From: Gammaproteobacteria bacterium RIFCSPHIGHO2_02_FULL_42_13
GTDB lineage: Bacteria; Pseudomonadota; Gammaproteobacteria; UBA12402
DNA length: 10,238 bases
Assembly: GCA_001801405.1 (NCBI GenBank)
Contig: MGXQ01000007.1
Coordinates: forward strand, 3,514 to 13,751
Direction of reading: 5' to 3'
Both the position numbers and the translations under genes were made by a program. Each line of letters opens with the position of its first letter. Position 1 is the first letter of the stretch. Below are positions 1-6,298 of this stretch, one piece after another. The notes under the pieces were generated by a model. It saw only the letters and a program-made list of their open reading frames with translations. It ran no database searches and was not told the DNA's origin.

Positions 1-163
1 GCACTTTGAGTTGTTTAATGGAATCCCAAACTTGTTCAATCGTTTTTTGCCTTTCATAAACGACATCGACCGGCAATTTGGTTTGATCGATTAAAACAAG
101 CGTTTCATTTTCCCAATATAATGTACGCGCTTTTTTCAACATGGATTCGGTGGATTGGATCAT
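1..163 (-). CDS. mtnA: S-methyl-5-thioribose-1-phosphate isomerase, N-terminal part (cut by window edge)
   Basis: The 54 visible codons encode an N-terminus with the pattern LYWENETLVLIDQTKLP followed by a segment ending QLKV. This matches the start of MtnA, where the next residues in the family are RGAPAIG, just outside the window. MtnA is a cytosolic isomerase converting 5-methylthioribose-1-phosphate (or 5-deoxyribose-1-phosphate) to the corresponding ribulose-1-phosphate. The start at 163 overlaps the stop of the upstream aldolase in an ATGA of four bases, indicating translational coupling. The aldolase would act on the MtnA product, which supports both assignments. The catalytic Cys and Asp of the family lie outside the window, so this rests on the N-terminal pattern and context. 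A related eIF2B-like isomerase is the only realistic alternative. Confidence 0.85.
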   Translation of the reverse strand, partial: MIQSTESMLKKARTLYWENETLVLIDQTKLPVDVVYERQKTIEQVWDSIKQLKV

Positions 164-777
164 AAGTCATTCCTTAATTGTTTATATAAGTTAATAACGC
201 GCTCCGACGCTTCCGCAATACTATTTCCGAAGGAGACAATACCATCTTGATGCCCGGCCATCACGAGAATTTTTTGTTGCGGCAAATCAGTCGTGTTATA
301 TAAATCCTGTAGCGCATATGCCATCTCCGGCGTGCCATATAACACATCCATTGCCGTTGTCGGCACATGATTAACCAAACGCTCCCAGAGTAATTTATTG
401 TGCACATGTGCAACGGCTTTAATGCGACGATCACAGCAATATAATACCGCATGGCTCATCGTTTCAGAAGAGGCTTTATGTCCGCCCCAACACCACACTT
501 TATTTTTTGATACGTTAAAATCAGTGACGCGAGCATAATGTTCCGGCGTTAACTGATCCAAATGTCCTGTCGAAGAACTCGTAATCCAAAATTCACGCTG
601 ATAACCGGCTCGAGCACTTAAATTTCCAAAGCCAATCCCATCAGGATAAGCGCCAATTAACCCTAAGCGATAAAGACGATCGCGCCAACCATTCAATTCT
701 GAAAAAAGCAACGGCGGAATCGTAATGGGCAGCCGAGTCCATCGACAATCAAATTTGATGTAACCTTCATCACGCAT
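160..777 (-). CDS. Class II aldolase/adducin-fold protein (MtnB-like dehydratase or deoxy-ribulose-phosphate aldolase)
   Basis: This 205-residue cytosolic protein has the class II aldolase layout: a GNLSAR phosphate-binding motif (51-56), ASSE with the presumed catalytic Glu105, His109, the metal-binding pair HVH (124-126) and a third metal ligand His176 in MAGHQDG. Length fits single-domain class II aldolases such as FucA or MtnB (about 200-230 residues). It lies 10 bp after the lipoprotein gene and overlaps mtnA by 4 bp, so its substrate is probably the MtnA product, methylthioribulose-1-phosphate or 5-deoxyribulose-1-phosphate. The motifs alone cannot separate dehydration (MtnB, methionine salvage) from aldol cleavage (giving DHAP plus an aldehyde, as in the DHAP shunt), because the Glu and His set is shared. 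No strong Shine-Dalgarno precedes the ATG at 777. Translation may depend on coupling to the upstream gene. The start fits the MxxEGYIKF beginning expected for this subfamily. Confidence 0.85.
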   Translation of the reverse strand: MRDEGYIKFDCRWTRLPITIPPLLFSELNGWRDRLYRLGLIGAYPDGIGFGNLSARAGYQREFWITSSSTGHLDQLTPEHYARVTDFNVSKNKVWCWGGHKASSETMSHAVLYCCDRRIKAVAHVHNKLLWERLVNHVPTTAMDVLYGTPEMAYALQDLYNTTDLPQQKILVMAGHQDGIVSFGNSIAEASERVINLYKQLRNDL

Positions 778-787
778 GGTATTAATA

Positions 788-1735
788 TTATTTTGCCTGC
801 CGTGTCAAACCAATAATTACTCCACTATCTTCCGGATAGGATTCAAGCAATTTTGGCCATCCGTAATAATGCACTTGGCTACGATCTGCTGCTTGTGCAA
901 ATAATTTATGCGAAGCAAAAACATTGGCAATAACAGAATCGTCGACTCTCACATACGCCACTTTTGCAATTAAATAACGCGCATTGAGCTGAGAGGAATT
1001 TGTCGCATGTACGACTATTTTTTTGGTAACGCCAGCAATATTTAATTTTGCACTGCCGGATAAGTTCACGCGAACCATCTGGCTGTTTGACCAAAATAAA
1101 TTTAATTCTGCCGAACCCATCTGGTCAACATTGGTTACATTGGAATAACCATGCATATCAACACTGCCACCGCCTTGCTGCGTAATATTCATTGCGCCTG
1201 ACTGTAATCCAACAATATTCACCTGATCTGCATCCACTAAATGCACATTACCCAGATCAATATAACCCTTCATATAAAATCGTGCTACTTGATCCAATGT
1301 AAAATTGGGCATCATAAATGCACCCCGAATATCAATATCATTCGCGCTTATAGCGCTAAAATTAGTGCGCATCGGCGCCAATGCTTGGACACACACGCTG
1401 GTTGTTTTATTCACTGAAAGATCTTTTAATGTTTGTAAGTTCACTTCCACAACGGCCGATGTTGCATCACGCGACCATCCTGTGCTGCCCGAAATATATA
1501 AGGTTCCATTTTTAACATCGGCACTCACGTTTTGTCTTAAACTTTGATTCACGATCGTCTTTAAGGTAGACGCGCGATTACCAGCCGTCACCTTCAAATG
1601 CATCGGTCCTGAAGCAACAACCGATTGAACACCTTGTAACTGGGTTGTTCGTGTAGCGGGACCTTGCTGTACAGACGCACATGCGGTCAAACTCAATACA
1701 ACAATGATCGATAAACACCGCAATATAACTTTCAT
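788..1735 (-). CDS. Putative lipoprotein with head GIN (DUF2807-like) beta-helix domain
   Basis: The 315-residue product begins with a lipoprotein signal peptide: basic start, hydrophobic stretch IIVVLSL and lipobox LTAC with the acylated Cys at 19. No Asp follows the Cys, which in enterobacterial rules favours outer-membrane sorting. The mature part contains short beta-strand repeats rich in D, N, S, G and alternating hydrophobics (NDIDIRGAF, VNIVGLQSGAMNI, SVDMHGYSNV, AELNLFWSN, AKLNIAG). This pattern is typical of the DUF2807 head GIN beta-helix found in surface or periplasmic proteins. The substrate or partner is unknown and no enzymatic residues are evident. It is first in an apparent operon with the aldolase and mtnA, whose cytosolic functions have no obvious link to it. 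A promoter and a G9 tract lie in the short leader. The domain call is by pattern, without a profile search. Confidence 0.75.
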   Translation of the reverse strand: MKVILRCLSIIVVLSLTACASVQQGPATRTTQLQGVQSVVASGPMHLKVTAGNRASTLKTIVNQSLRQNVSADVKNGTLYISGSTGWSRDATSAVVEVNLQTLKDLSVNKTTSVCVQALAPMRTNFSAISANDIDIRGAFMMPNFTLDQVARFYMKGYIDLGNVHLVDADQVNIVGLQSGAMNITQQGGGSVDMHGYSNVTNVDQMGSAELNLFWSNSQMVRVNLSGSAKLNIAGVTKKIVVHATNSSQLNARYLIAKVAYVRVDDSVIANVFASHKLFAQAADRSQVHYYGWPKLLESYPEDSGVIIGLTRQAK

Positions 1736-1741
1736 AGGACG

Positions 1742-1750
1742 CCCCCCCCC
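1742..1750 (-). promoter_or_regulatory. G9 homopolymer at the ribosome binding site of the lipoprotein gene
   Basis: The coding strand reads TGA, then nine G, then CGTCCT before the ATG at 1735. The tract includes the only Shine-Dalgarno-like sequence (GAGGG) and sits between the predicted transcription start (about 1761) and the start codon. A change in tract length would alter Shine-Dalgarno spacing and so could tune translation. This is an inference from position and composition. Confidence 0.6.
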
Positions 1751-1767
1751 TCATTAACGTATTCTCT

Positions 1768-1797
1768 ACTATACCGCTAAACACTCATTTTTGTAAA
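1768..1797 (-). promoter_or_regulatory. Sigma-70-type promoter for the lipoprotein-aldolase-mtnA operon
   Basis: On the minus strand there is a -35 box TTTACA (1792-1797) and a -10 box TATAGT (1768-1773), each five of six matches to consensus, with 18 bp between. The -35 lies inside the last codons of the methyltransferase gene. The predicted start near 1761 gives a leader of about 25 nt. Confidence 0.6.
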
Positions 1798-3365
1798 ACA
1801 AAAAAATTAGCAGGAAATGGCCGCTCTTGCTGAATGCGCGCGATATTTTCCTCTGCAACCCTAATCTCAAAACCCGCCTTCCTCGCCACTCGTCCAACAT
1901 ATTGCTTCGAATGACAAAATCGACCGGTTGGCTGTAACAACATATCGCCGGCGGCGCAAATTTCCGTCGAAAACGCCACTAATCCGCCAGAACGAAGCGC
2001 ACGATAACAAGCCAACATAATCGGCTGTAAATCACCCTGATACACAAACACATCGGCCGCCACAATTAAATCAGCAACTTCTTTTTGCGACGATAAATAA
2101 TCTAAATTATCTAAAACGATTAATTGATCATAACTATTTTTTTTCTCGGCCTGCTCGATCATCTTCGATGATAAATCAACGCCAATCAATTTACTCGCCC
2201 ACGGTTTAAAATAATCGCCACACAAGCCTGTCCCGCAACCCAAATCCACAACGACCAATGCATTGTCAGAAACAAATGGTTCAACATATTGTTTTAGCAG
2301 GCGCGGTGCGCTGTAATTAAGCTCATCACATAAATGTTTTTCAAAACGCTCAGCATAATCATCAAACAATTCTTGAATATATTGCGCCGGTGCTTCCAAC
2401 AAATCTTGTTTGCCATTTAACGCGTCCAACAAAAATTGAATTGATTCGTCGTTTGGCTTTTGTTCTAACGCCTTTTCAAAATAATACTTCGCCGTTTCAA
2501 CATTGTTTTGTTTTAAATATAACACCGCGATATTATTTAATGCGGCAAAATTATTTGGCGCCACGTCGATCGCCGATTGATAATAATTGATGGCACTCGA
2601 AAATTCACCCAATTGTGCCTCAATAACGCCTAAATCATACAATATTTCAGCGTTTTTCGGCTGAAGTTTTAATAACTGCTGACAATAATATTTCGCTTGA
2701 ATATAGCGCTCTTGTTGCAATAAAAAAACGGCGATCGATGACAACAAAGTCGCATCATCTGGCTTGATATATTCAATATACCGAAAATGTTTATCGGCAT
2801 CTTCATGTAATTCTTTTTCAACCAACCATTTGCCTAACTGCAAATGCGCGTGTAAGTGAGATTGGTTGACGGACAACACCACCATCAAGCTCGCCACCGC
2901 TTCATCAATTTTGTTTTGCGCTTTTAATGCCAGCGCTAAATTATACAGCGCGAGCACGTGATCGGTTTTCAATTTTAACGCGGTGTTGAAAGACGCTTCG
3001 GCCTTTGCATAATCGCTTTTTGAATAATGTAACAATCCCAAGCTGTGATGAGCATCAACATAATCGGCATCAAAAGATAATGCGGTTTCAAACGCTTGTT
3101 CAGCTAAATCAATTTCGCCACGCCAACGATAAATTTGCCCCAGATGATTATGCAAAATCGGCGAGCTTGGCTCAAGCGCCAGCGCCTTATCTAAATAGTC
3201 TTTCGCCTTAGATAAATCCGCCTGCTTTAAATGGATGTAACTCAAATAATCCAACACCGACACATTGTCCGGCTCGGCTTGCAGGGCATCCAATAAAAGT
3301 TTTTCGGCTTCTTGGATATTAGCCGTCTGCTGTATTTTGGCAATGAGGGTGTCTGTATTATTCAT
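1785..3365 (-). CDS. TPR-repeat protein with C-terminal SAM-dependent methyltransferase domain
   Basis: The 526-residue protein (start at 3365) has two parts. Residues about 15-320 are a run of roughly eight to nine TPR units with the usual small-hydrophobic pattern and closing prolines (for example LDKALALEPSSP, FETALSFDADY, YQSAIDVAPNN, FEKALEQKPND). Residues about 325-526 are a class I methyltransferase. It begins with the linker ELFDDYAERFEKHL that typifies the COG4976 type of TPR-containing methyltransferase. SAM motif I is VVVDLGCGTG (371-380), followed by acidic IGVDLS, and LRSGGLVAFSTE acts as the motif III region. The methyl acceptor is unknown; the TPR part probably binds the partner. 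An upstream in-frame ATG at 3461 is possible, but the predicted promoter lies downstream of it. The ATG at 3365 has GGA five bases before it and begins MNNTDTLIAKIQ, so that start is preferred. Confidence 0.88.
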   Translation of the reverse strand: MNNTDTLIAKIQQTANIQEAEKLLLDALQAEPDNVSVLDYLSYIHLKQADLSKAKDYLDKALALEPSSPILHNHLGQIYRWRGEIDLAEQAFETALSFDADYVDAHHSLGLLHYSKSDYAKAEASFNTALKLKTDHVLALYNLALALKAQNKIDEAVASLMVVLSVNQSHLHAHLQLGKWLVEKELHEDADKHFRYIEYIKPDDATLLSSIAVFLLQQERYIQAKYYCQQLLKLQPKNAEILYDLGVIEAQLGEFSSAINYYQSAIDVAPNNFAALNNIAVLYLKQNNVETAKYYFEKALEQKPNDESIQFLLDALNGKQDLLEAPAQYIQELFDDYAERFEKHLCDELNYSAPRLLKQYVEPFVSDNALVVVDLGCGTGLCGDYFKPWASKLIGVDLSSKMIEQAEKKNSYDQLIVLDNLDYLSSQKEVADLIVAADVFVYQGDLQPIMLACYRALRSGGLVAFSTEICAAGDMLLQPTGRFCHSKQYVGRVARKAGFEIRVAEENIARIQQERPFPANFFVLQK

Positions 3366-3390
3366 GCACATCCAACAGTAATGAGCGATA

Positions 3391-3453
3391 AATGGCCATT
3401 GTAGCCTTTTATAGCTCTGATATCCATTTATTCCATTTGGCCGATTACGGCCA
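3391..3453. promoter_or_regulatory. Two TGGCC-containing palindromes around the methyltransferase promoter (possible operators)
   Basis: AATGGCCATT (3391-3400) is a perfect 10-bp palindrome at the predicted transcription start and touches the -10 box. TGGCCG-ATTA-CGGCCA (3438-3453) is a perfect 6-bp inverted repeat upstream of the -35. Both share the TGGCC core. The arrangement resembles paired operator sites, but no regulator is encoded nearby and short palindromes occur by chance. Confidence 0.25.
3398..3426 (-). promoter_or_regulatory. Probable promoter of the TPR-methyltransferase gene
   Basis: Minus-strand -10 box TACAAT (3398-3403, five of six) and a weaker -35 TGGATA (3421-3426, four of six) are separated by 17 bp. 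The predicted start near 3391 gives a leader of about 25 nt to the ATG at 3365 and argues against the longer reading frame that begins at 3461. Confidence 0.45.
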
Positions 3454-3535
3454 TCCGCCATTTATCCCGAATGTGAAATTTGCGATATTTTTAAAAAAAA
3501 TGCTCTCTAATATGAGAATAATAAATTACAATTGA

Positions 3536-3893
3536 TCCCAATAAACTCAAAATGAGGCATATAAAAATGCCAGCCATACAACAATTAAGACAACTGATTC
3601 AAACAGCTCTTGATAATTATGACAGAGACCGTGGCTGGTTGAGAAGAGCCCGGCCTGAAGACCTCCTCGCAAAGATAATTGCTCGTCTGATGAATCGACA
3701 AATCGGCGATCCGCCTAGCATACACCGTCTACGAAAGATACTCAGAGGCTTGCCTGCTGATACTGATGATCAAGCTATCGCTTCTCCAGAGCAACTATGG
3801 CCGTTAATTGACTGCTTATATAACACGCAAAGAGCAGCTCCTCCCTCGTTAACAACAACCATTATTGATCAATTACAGCATGACCTATCCGCG
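3536..3893 (+). repeat. Copy 1 of a duplicated 5' gene module (pairs with 5945-6298)
   Basis: From TCCCAATA (3536) to the codon at 3891-3893 this DNA matches 5945-6298. From the first shared ATG onward there are about 15 mismatches in 342 aligned bases by hand count (about 96% identity) and no gaps. A short upstream stretch with a small indel is also alignable. About 11 of the 15 differences change the amino acid. Similarity falls sharply after 3893. Confidence 0.9.
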
Positions 3894-4592
3894 AAACTTT
3901 CCCCTCACATCGCAGGGGCTCTTGATAACTTACAACGAGACTTCAGGCTTAACCAAAGAACCGTATTACGACAGTTGCAACACGCTAAGGATATCGCACG
4001 AGCTTTTAAGTGCTTACGACAAGCCGGCATACTCACCCCAGAAAATGGAGAGACTGTTTTACAACATCCAGAACACGCCGAGCATATCGCTCTGACTTTT
4101 TATCACTTACAACTAGCCAACTTACTCAGCCAAACAAACATAACGCCCATTTTACAGCACCCACAGCAGGCTCAGAGCATCTCATGGGCTTTTGGTGACT
4201 TACAGCGAGCCGGCCTACTCAACCAGGAAAACGTAACGTCTATTTTACAAGACTTAGAACACATTAACGGCATCCCACAGGTCTTTATGCGCTTACAAAT
4301 GGCTGGCAAACTAGACCAAGCAAACGTAACGTTTATTTTACAGCATTCAAAAGACGCTGTTAAATTAGCAAATGCTATTTCTGCACTAAAGCAAAGTCAA
4401 GAGCTTAACCCAGAGACCCTCGCACGACTGTTACCAGAGGATGCTCTCTTCAGAAGATTCAGCGAAGCTGTACCTCCAAGAAGACGATTCTTGTCCCGCG
4501 TTGACATAAAAACCCCCTCGTCATCCGACGGAGAGCGCGCACCTTTCCCCGACGACGACGGCCATATACAGCCTGCGGCTCCGTTTGTCTGA
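3567..4592 (+). CDS. Repeat protein A: conserved N-terminal module plus 31-residue helical repeats, unknown function
   Basis: I do not recognise a named family. The 341-residue product has an N-terminal helical module (about 1-125) nearly identical to that of protein B. About five repeats follow at 3951-4406: the first is 28 residues, the others 31, with the pattern QxNVTxILQHP then AFxxLQxAGxL. The tail (4407-4592) is unrelated to that of B and carries a basic PPRRRF patch, then a Ser/Asp/Pro-rich disordered end. Repeat size and helix pattern suggest an alpha-solenoid binding protein. There is no signal peptide or membrane segment. Start choice: an in-frame ATG at 3552 exists, but TGAGG at 3553-3557 is ideally placed 9 nt before the ATG at 3567, and the same holds in B. 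A secreted effector role is possible by analogy with repeat proteins of intracellular gammaproteobacteria, but nothing here proves it. Confidence 0.8.
   Translation: MPAIQQLRQLIQTALDNYDRDRGWLRRARPEDLLAKIIARLMNRQIGDPPSIHRLRKILRGLPADTDDQAIASPEQLWPLIDCLYNTQRAAPPSLTTTIIDQLQHDLSAKLSPHIAGALDNLQRDFRLNQRTVLRQLQHAKDIARAFKCLRQAGILTPENGETVLQHPEHAEHIALTFYHLQLANLLSQTNITPILQHPQQAQSISWAFGDLQRAGLLNQENVTSILQDLEHINGIPQVFMRLQMAGKLDQANVTFILQHSKDAVKLANAISALKQSQELNPETLARLLPEDALFRRFSEAVPPRRRFLSRVDIKTPSSSDGERAPFPDDDGHIQPAAPFV
3951..4406 (+). repeat. Diverged 93-bp (31-residue) coding repeats in gene A
   Basis: Units start at 3951 (84 bp, three codons short), 4035, 4128, 4221 and 4314, the last four exactly 93 bp. 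They share NQxNVTxILQ and a closing LQxAGxL pattern with the repeats of gene B, but are much more diverged from one another than B units are. Confidence 0.8.
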
Positions 4593-4634
4593 GTACAACA
4601 ATTCAATCCCACCCTATCTTGTTTTTTATCCCTG

Positions 4635-4670
4635 TCCGCTTGCGGCGGAGATTTTTATTCCGCTGTTTTT
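4635..4670 (+). terminator. Weak terminator region after gene A with two mutually exclusive hairpins
   Basis: Three 5-base segments alternate: TCCGC (4635-4639), GCGGA (4645-4649) and TCCGC (4659-4663). The middle one can pair with either neighbour. The first hairpin (loop TTGCG) is followed by GATTTTTATT, and the second (9-nt loop) by TGTTTTT. Each alone is a modest rho-independent terminator, and together they would limit read-through into the ATPase gene. Confidence 0.5.
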
Positions 4671-4689
4671 CATCATATAAATCAATATG

Positions 4690-4718
4690 TTGACTAATTT
4701 AAATTGATGGCTTAAAAT
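4690..4718 (+). promoter_or_regulatory. Near-consensus sigma-70 promoter of the ATPase gene
   Basis: TTGACT (4690-4695) and TAAAAT (4713-4718) are each five of six matches, with the ideal 17-bp spacer. The predicted start near 4725 is only about three bases before the ATG at 4728, and no Shine-Dalgarno sequence precedes that ATG. The transcript may therefore be leaderless or nearly so. Confidence 0.65.
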
Positions 4719-4727
4719 AGTCTTATT

Positions 4728-5933
4728 ATGTGGATCAACCGAGACTTACAGCAACAGCTTGCCCATGACAAGAGCAATTACATCCAAATCCTCATTGGAC
4801 CACGTCAATGCGGCAAAAGCTCTTTGCTCTCTTACCTGGGGCAACAAAAATTTAAAGAAATCACGTTAGACGATCTTCAGCTGCGCACACTTGCCAATGA
4901 AGATCCCGCCCTTTTCTTAGAACAAAACCCGGCGCCATTAATTATTGATGAAGCTCAATATGCACCCAATATTTTTCCAGAATTAAAAAGAATCATAGAT
5001 GAAATCAAAAAAAAATATATGCTCTCAAAAAATAATATTGAAATTAGTGCGCTATTTCGTCTTACGGGCTCCAATCAAATTCTCATGGACAAAAAAGTCA
5101 AAGAAACCTTAGTCGGACGAGCTACATATTATTATTTAAACACCCTGTCTATTCACGAAATCCAACGCGCATTTCCCGAGATGGCGATCAATAATATTAT
5201 GTTTATCGGCGGATGGCCTGAGCTATACACCAATACGAATTTATCACCTATTCGATATTTAAATGATTACATTCGAAATTATATTGAAAAAGATATTGTA
5301 TTGAGCGCCGGCATTGAAAAACAAAAAGAGTTTCATACCGTTTTGGGTTTATTAGCGGCACGATCCGGCGAATTACTCAACTGCTCTTCTATTGCAAACC
5401 ATAGCGGCGTGAAATCAGTCACGATTAAAGATTGGGTATCTATTTTAGAGCGCACTAAATTAGTTGCCTTGCTCCCTCCATACGAAAATAATCTCAATAA
5501 AAGATTAATTAAATCATCCAAAATTTATTTTTTAGATACAGGACTATTAACTCGGTTACAAGGCTGGCAAGAAATAGAACCTTTTTTAAAAAGCCCTCAA
5601 ATTGGACATGTGTTTGAAACATTGGTCTTTGCTGAAATCATAAAATTCAAAGAAAATTACAATAAAGACTGGAAAATCTCACTCTGGCGCACCAAAGAAG
5701 GGGATGAAATTGATTTTCTCATTGAAAATGCGCGGGGCGAATGCTTAGCATTAGATGCAAAACTTGGCATTCATTCAATAAAACCGGCTAATTTGCCTCA
5801 TGCTTTTGCAAAACAATTCCCACAAACCAAACAATTAATTTTGGTCTCTTTCGGTGGTAAAAAACAACAGCTCTCTAACACATGCTTGCAATTGCCTATT
5901 ACAGAATTAGCTCATTATCTAGCTGATTTTTAA
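4728..5933 (+). CDS. AAA_14 / DUF4143 ATP-binding protein with PD-(D/E)XK-like C-terminus
   Basis: The 401-residue product has the full layout of this common but poorly understood prokaryotic family. The AAA_14 ATPase part shows Walker A GPRQCGKSS (24-32), Walker B LIIDEAQ (71-77), a sensor LTGSNQ (112-117) and a probable arginine finger Arg131 in LVGRA. A winged-helix-like region (about 205-275) contains KIYFLDTGLL. The C-terminal DUF4143 nuclease-fold region has GHVFETLVFAE (293-303), WRTKEGDEIDFLI (320-332) and LDAKLG (342-347). The acidic residues Glu327, Asp329, Asp343 and Lys345 could form a PD-(D/E)XK-like site, though family members are not shown to cut DNA. The biological role of the family is unsettled. 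The gene looks more AT-rich than the repeat genes on either side, suggesting separate acquisition. Gene B begins 38 bp downstream and may be co-transcribed. MWINRDL is the usual beginning of the family, supporting the start. Confidence 0.92.
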   Translation: MWINRDLQQQLAHDKSNYIQILIGPRQCGKSSLLSYLGQQKFKEITLDDLQLRTLANEDPALFLEQNPAPLIIDEAQYAPNIFPELKRIIDEIKKKYMLSKNNIEISALFRLTGSNQILMDKKVKETLVGRATYYYLNTLSIHEIQRAFPEMAINNIMFIGGWPELYTNTNLSPIRYLNDYIRNYIEKDIVLSAGIEKQKEFHTVLGLLAARSGELLNCSSIANHSGVKSVTIKDWVSILERTKLVALLPPYENNLNKRLIKSSKIYFLDTGLLTRLQGWQEIEPFLKSPQIGHVFETLVFAEIIKFKENYNKDWKISLWRTKEGDEIDFLIENARGECLALDAKLGIHSIKPANLPHAFAKQFPQTKQLILVSFGGKKQQLSNTCLQLPITELAHYLADF

Positions 5934-5944
5934 CTTGCCATTGC

Positions 5945-6298
5945 TCCCAATAGACCATGAGGTATATAAAAATGCTACCCATACAACGATTAAGACAACT
6001 GATTCAAACAGCTCTTGATAATTATGACAGAGACCGTGGCTGGTTGAGAAGAGCCCAGCCTGAAGACCTCATCGCAAAGATAATTGCTCGTCTGATGAAT
6101 CGACAAATCGGCGATCCGCCTAGCATACACCGTCTACGAGAGATACTCAGAGGTTTTCCTGCTGATGCTGATGATCAAGCTATCGCTTCTTCAGAGCAGC
6201 TATGGCCGTTAATTGACTGCCTATATAACACGCCAAGAGCAGCTCCTCCCTCTTTAACAACAACCATTATTGATCAATTACAGCATGACCTATCCGCG
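5945..6298 (+). repeat. Copy 2 of the duplicated 5' gene module (pairs with 3536-3893)
   Basis: This is the partner of the module at 3536-3893. The shared region starts at TCCCAATA just upstream of the Shine-Dalgarno of gene B and ends inside the coding region before the repeat array. The duplicated segment thus carries the ribosome binding site and N-terminal domain but not an evident promoter. Confidence 0.9.

Noticed and set aside
3366..3461. N-terminal extension of the TPR-methyltransferase to an ATG at 3461
   Set aside because: The extension would pass through the predicted promoter at 3398-3426 and the two palindromes. It has a composition unlike the TPR region, and a better start with GGA lies at 3365.
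3481..3535. Promoter for gene A
   Set aside because: Several -10-like boxes exist (TAATAA at 3519-3524, TACAAT at 3527-3532) in an AT-rich stretch, but none has an acceptable -35 at proper spacing, so no single promoter is called.
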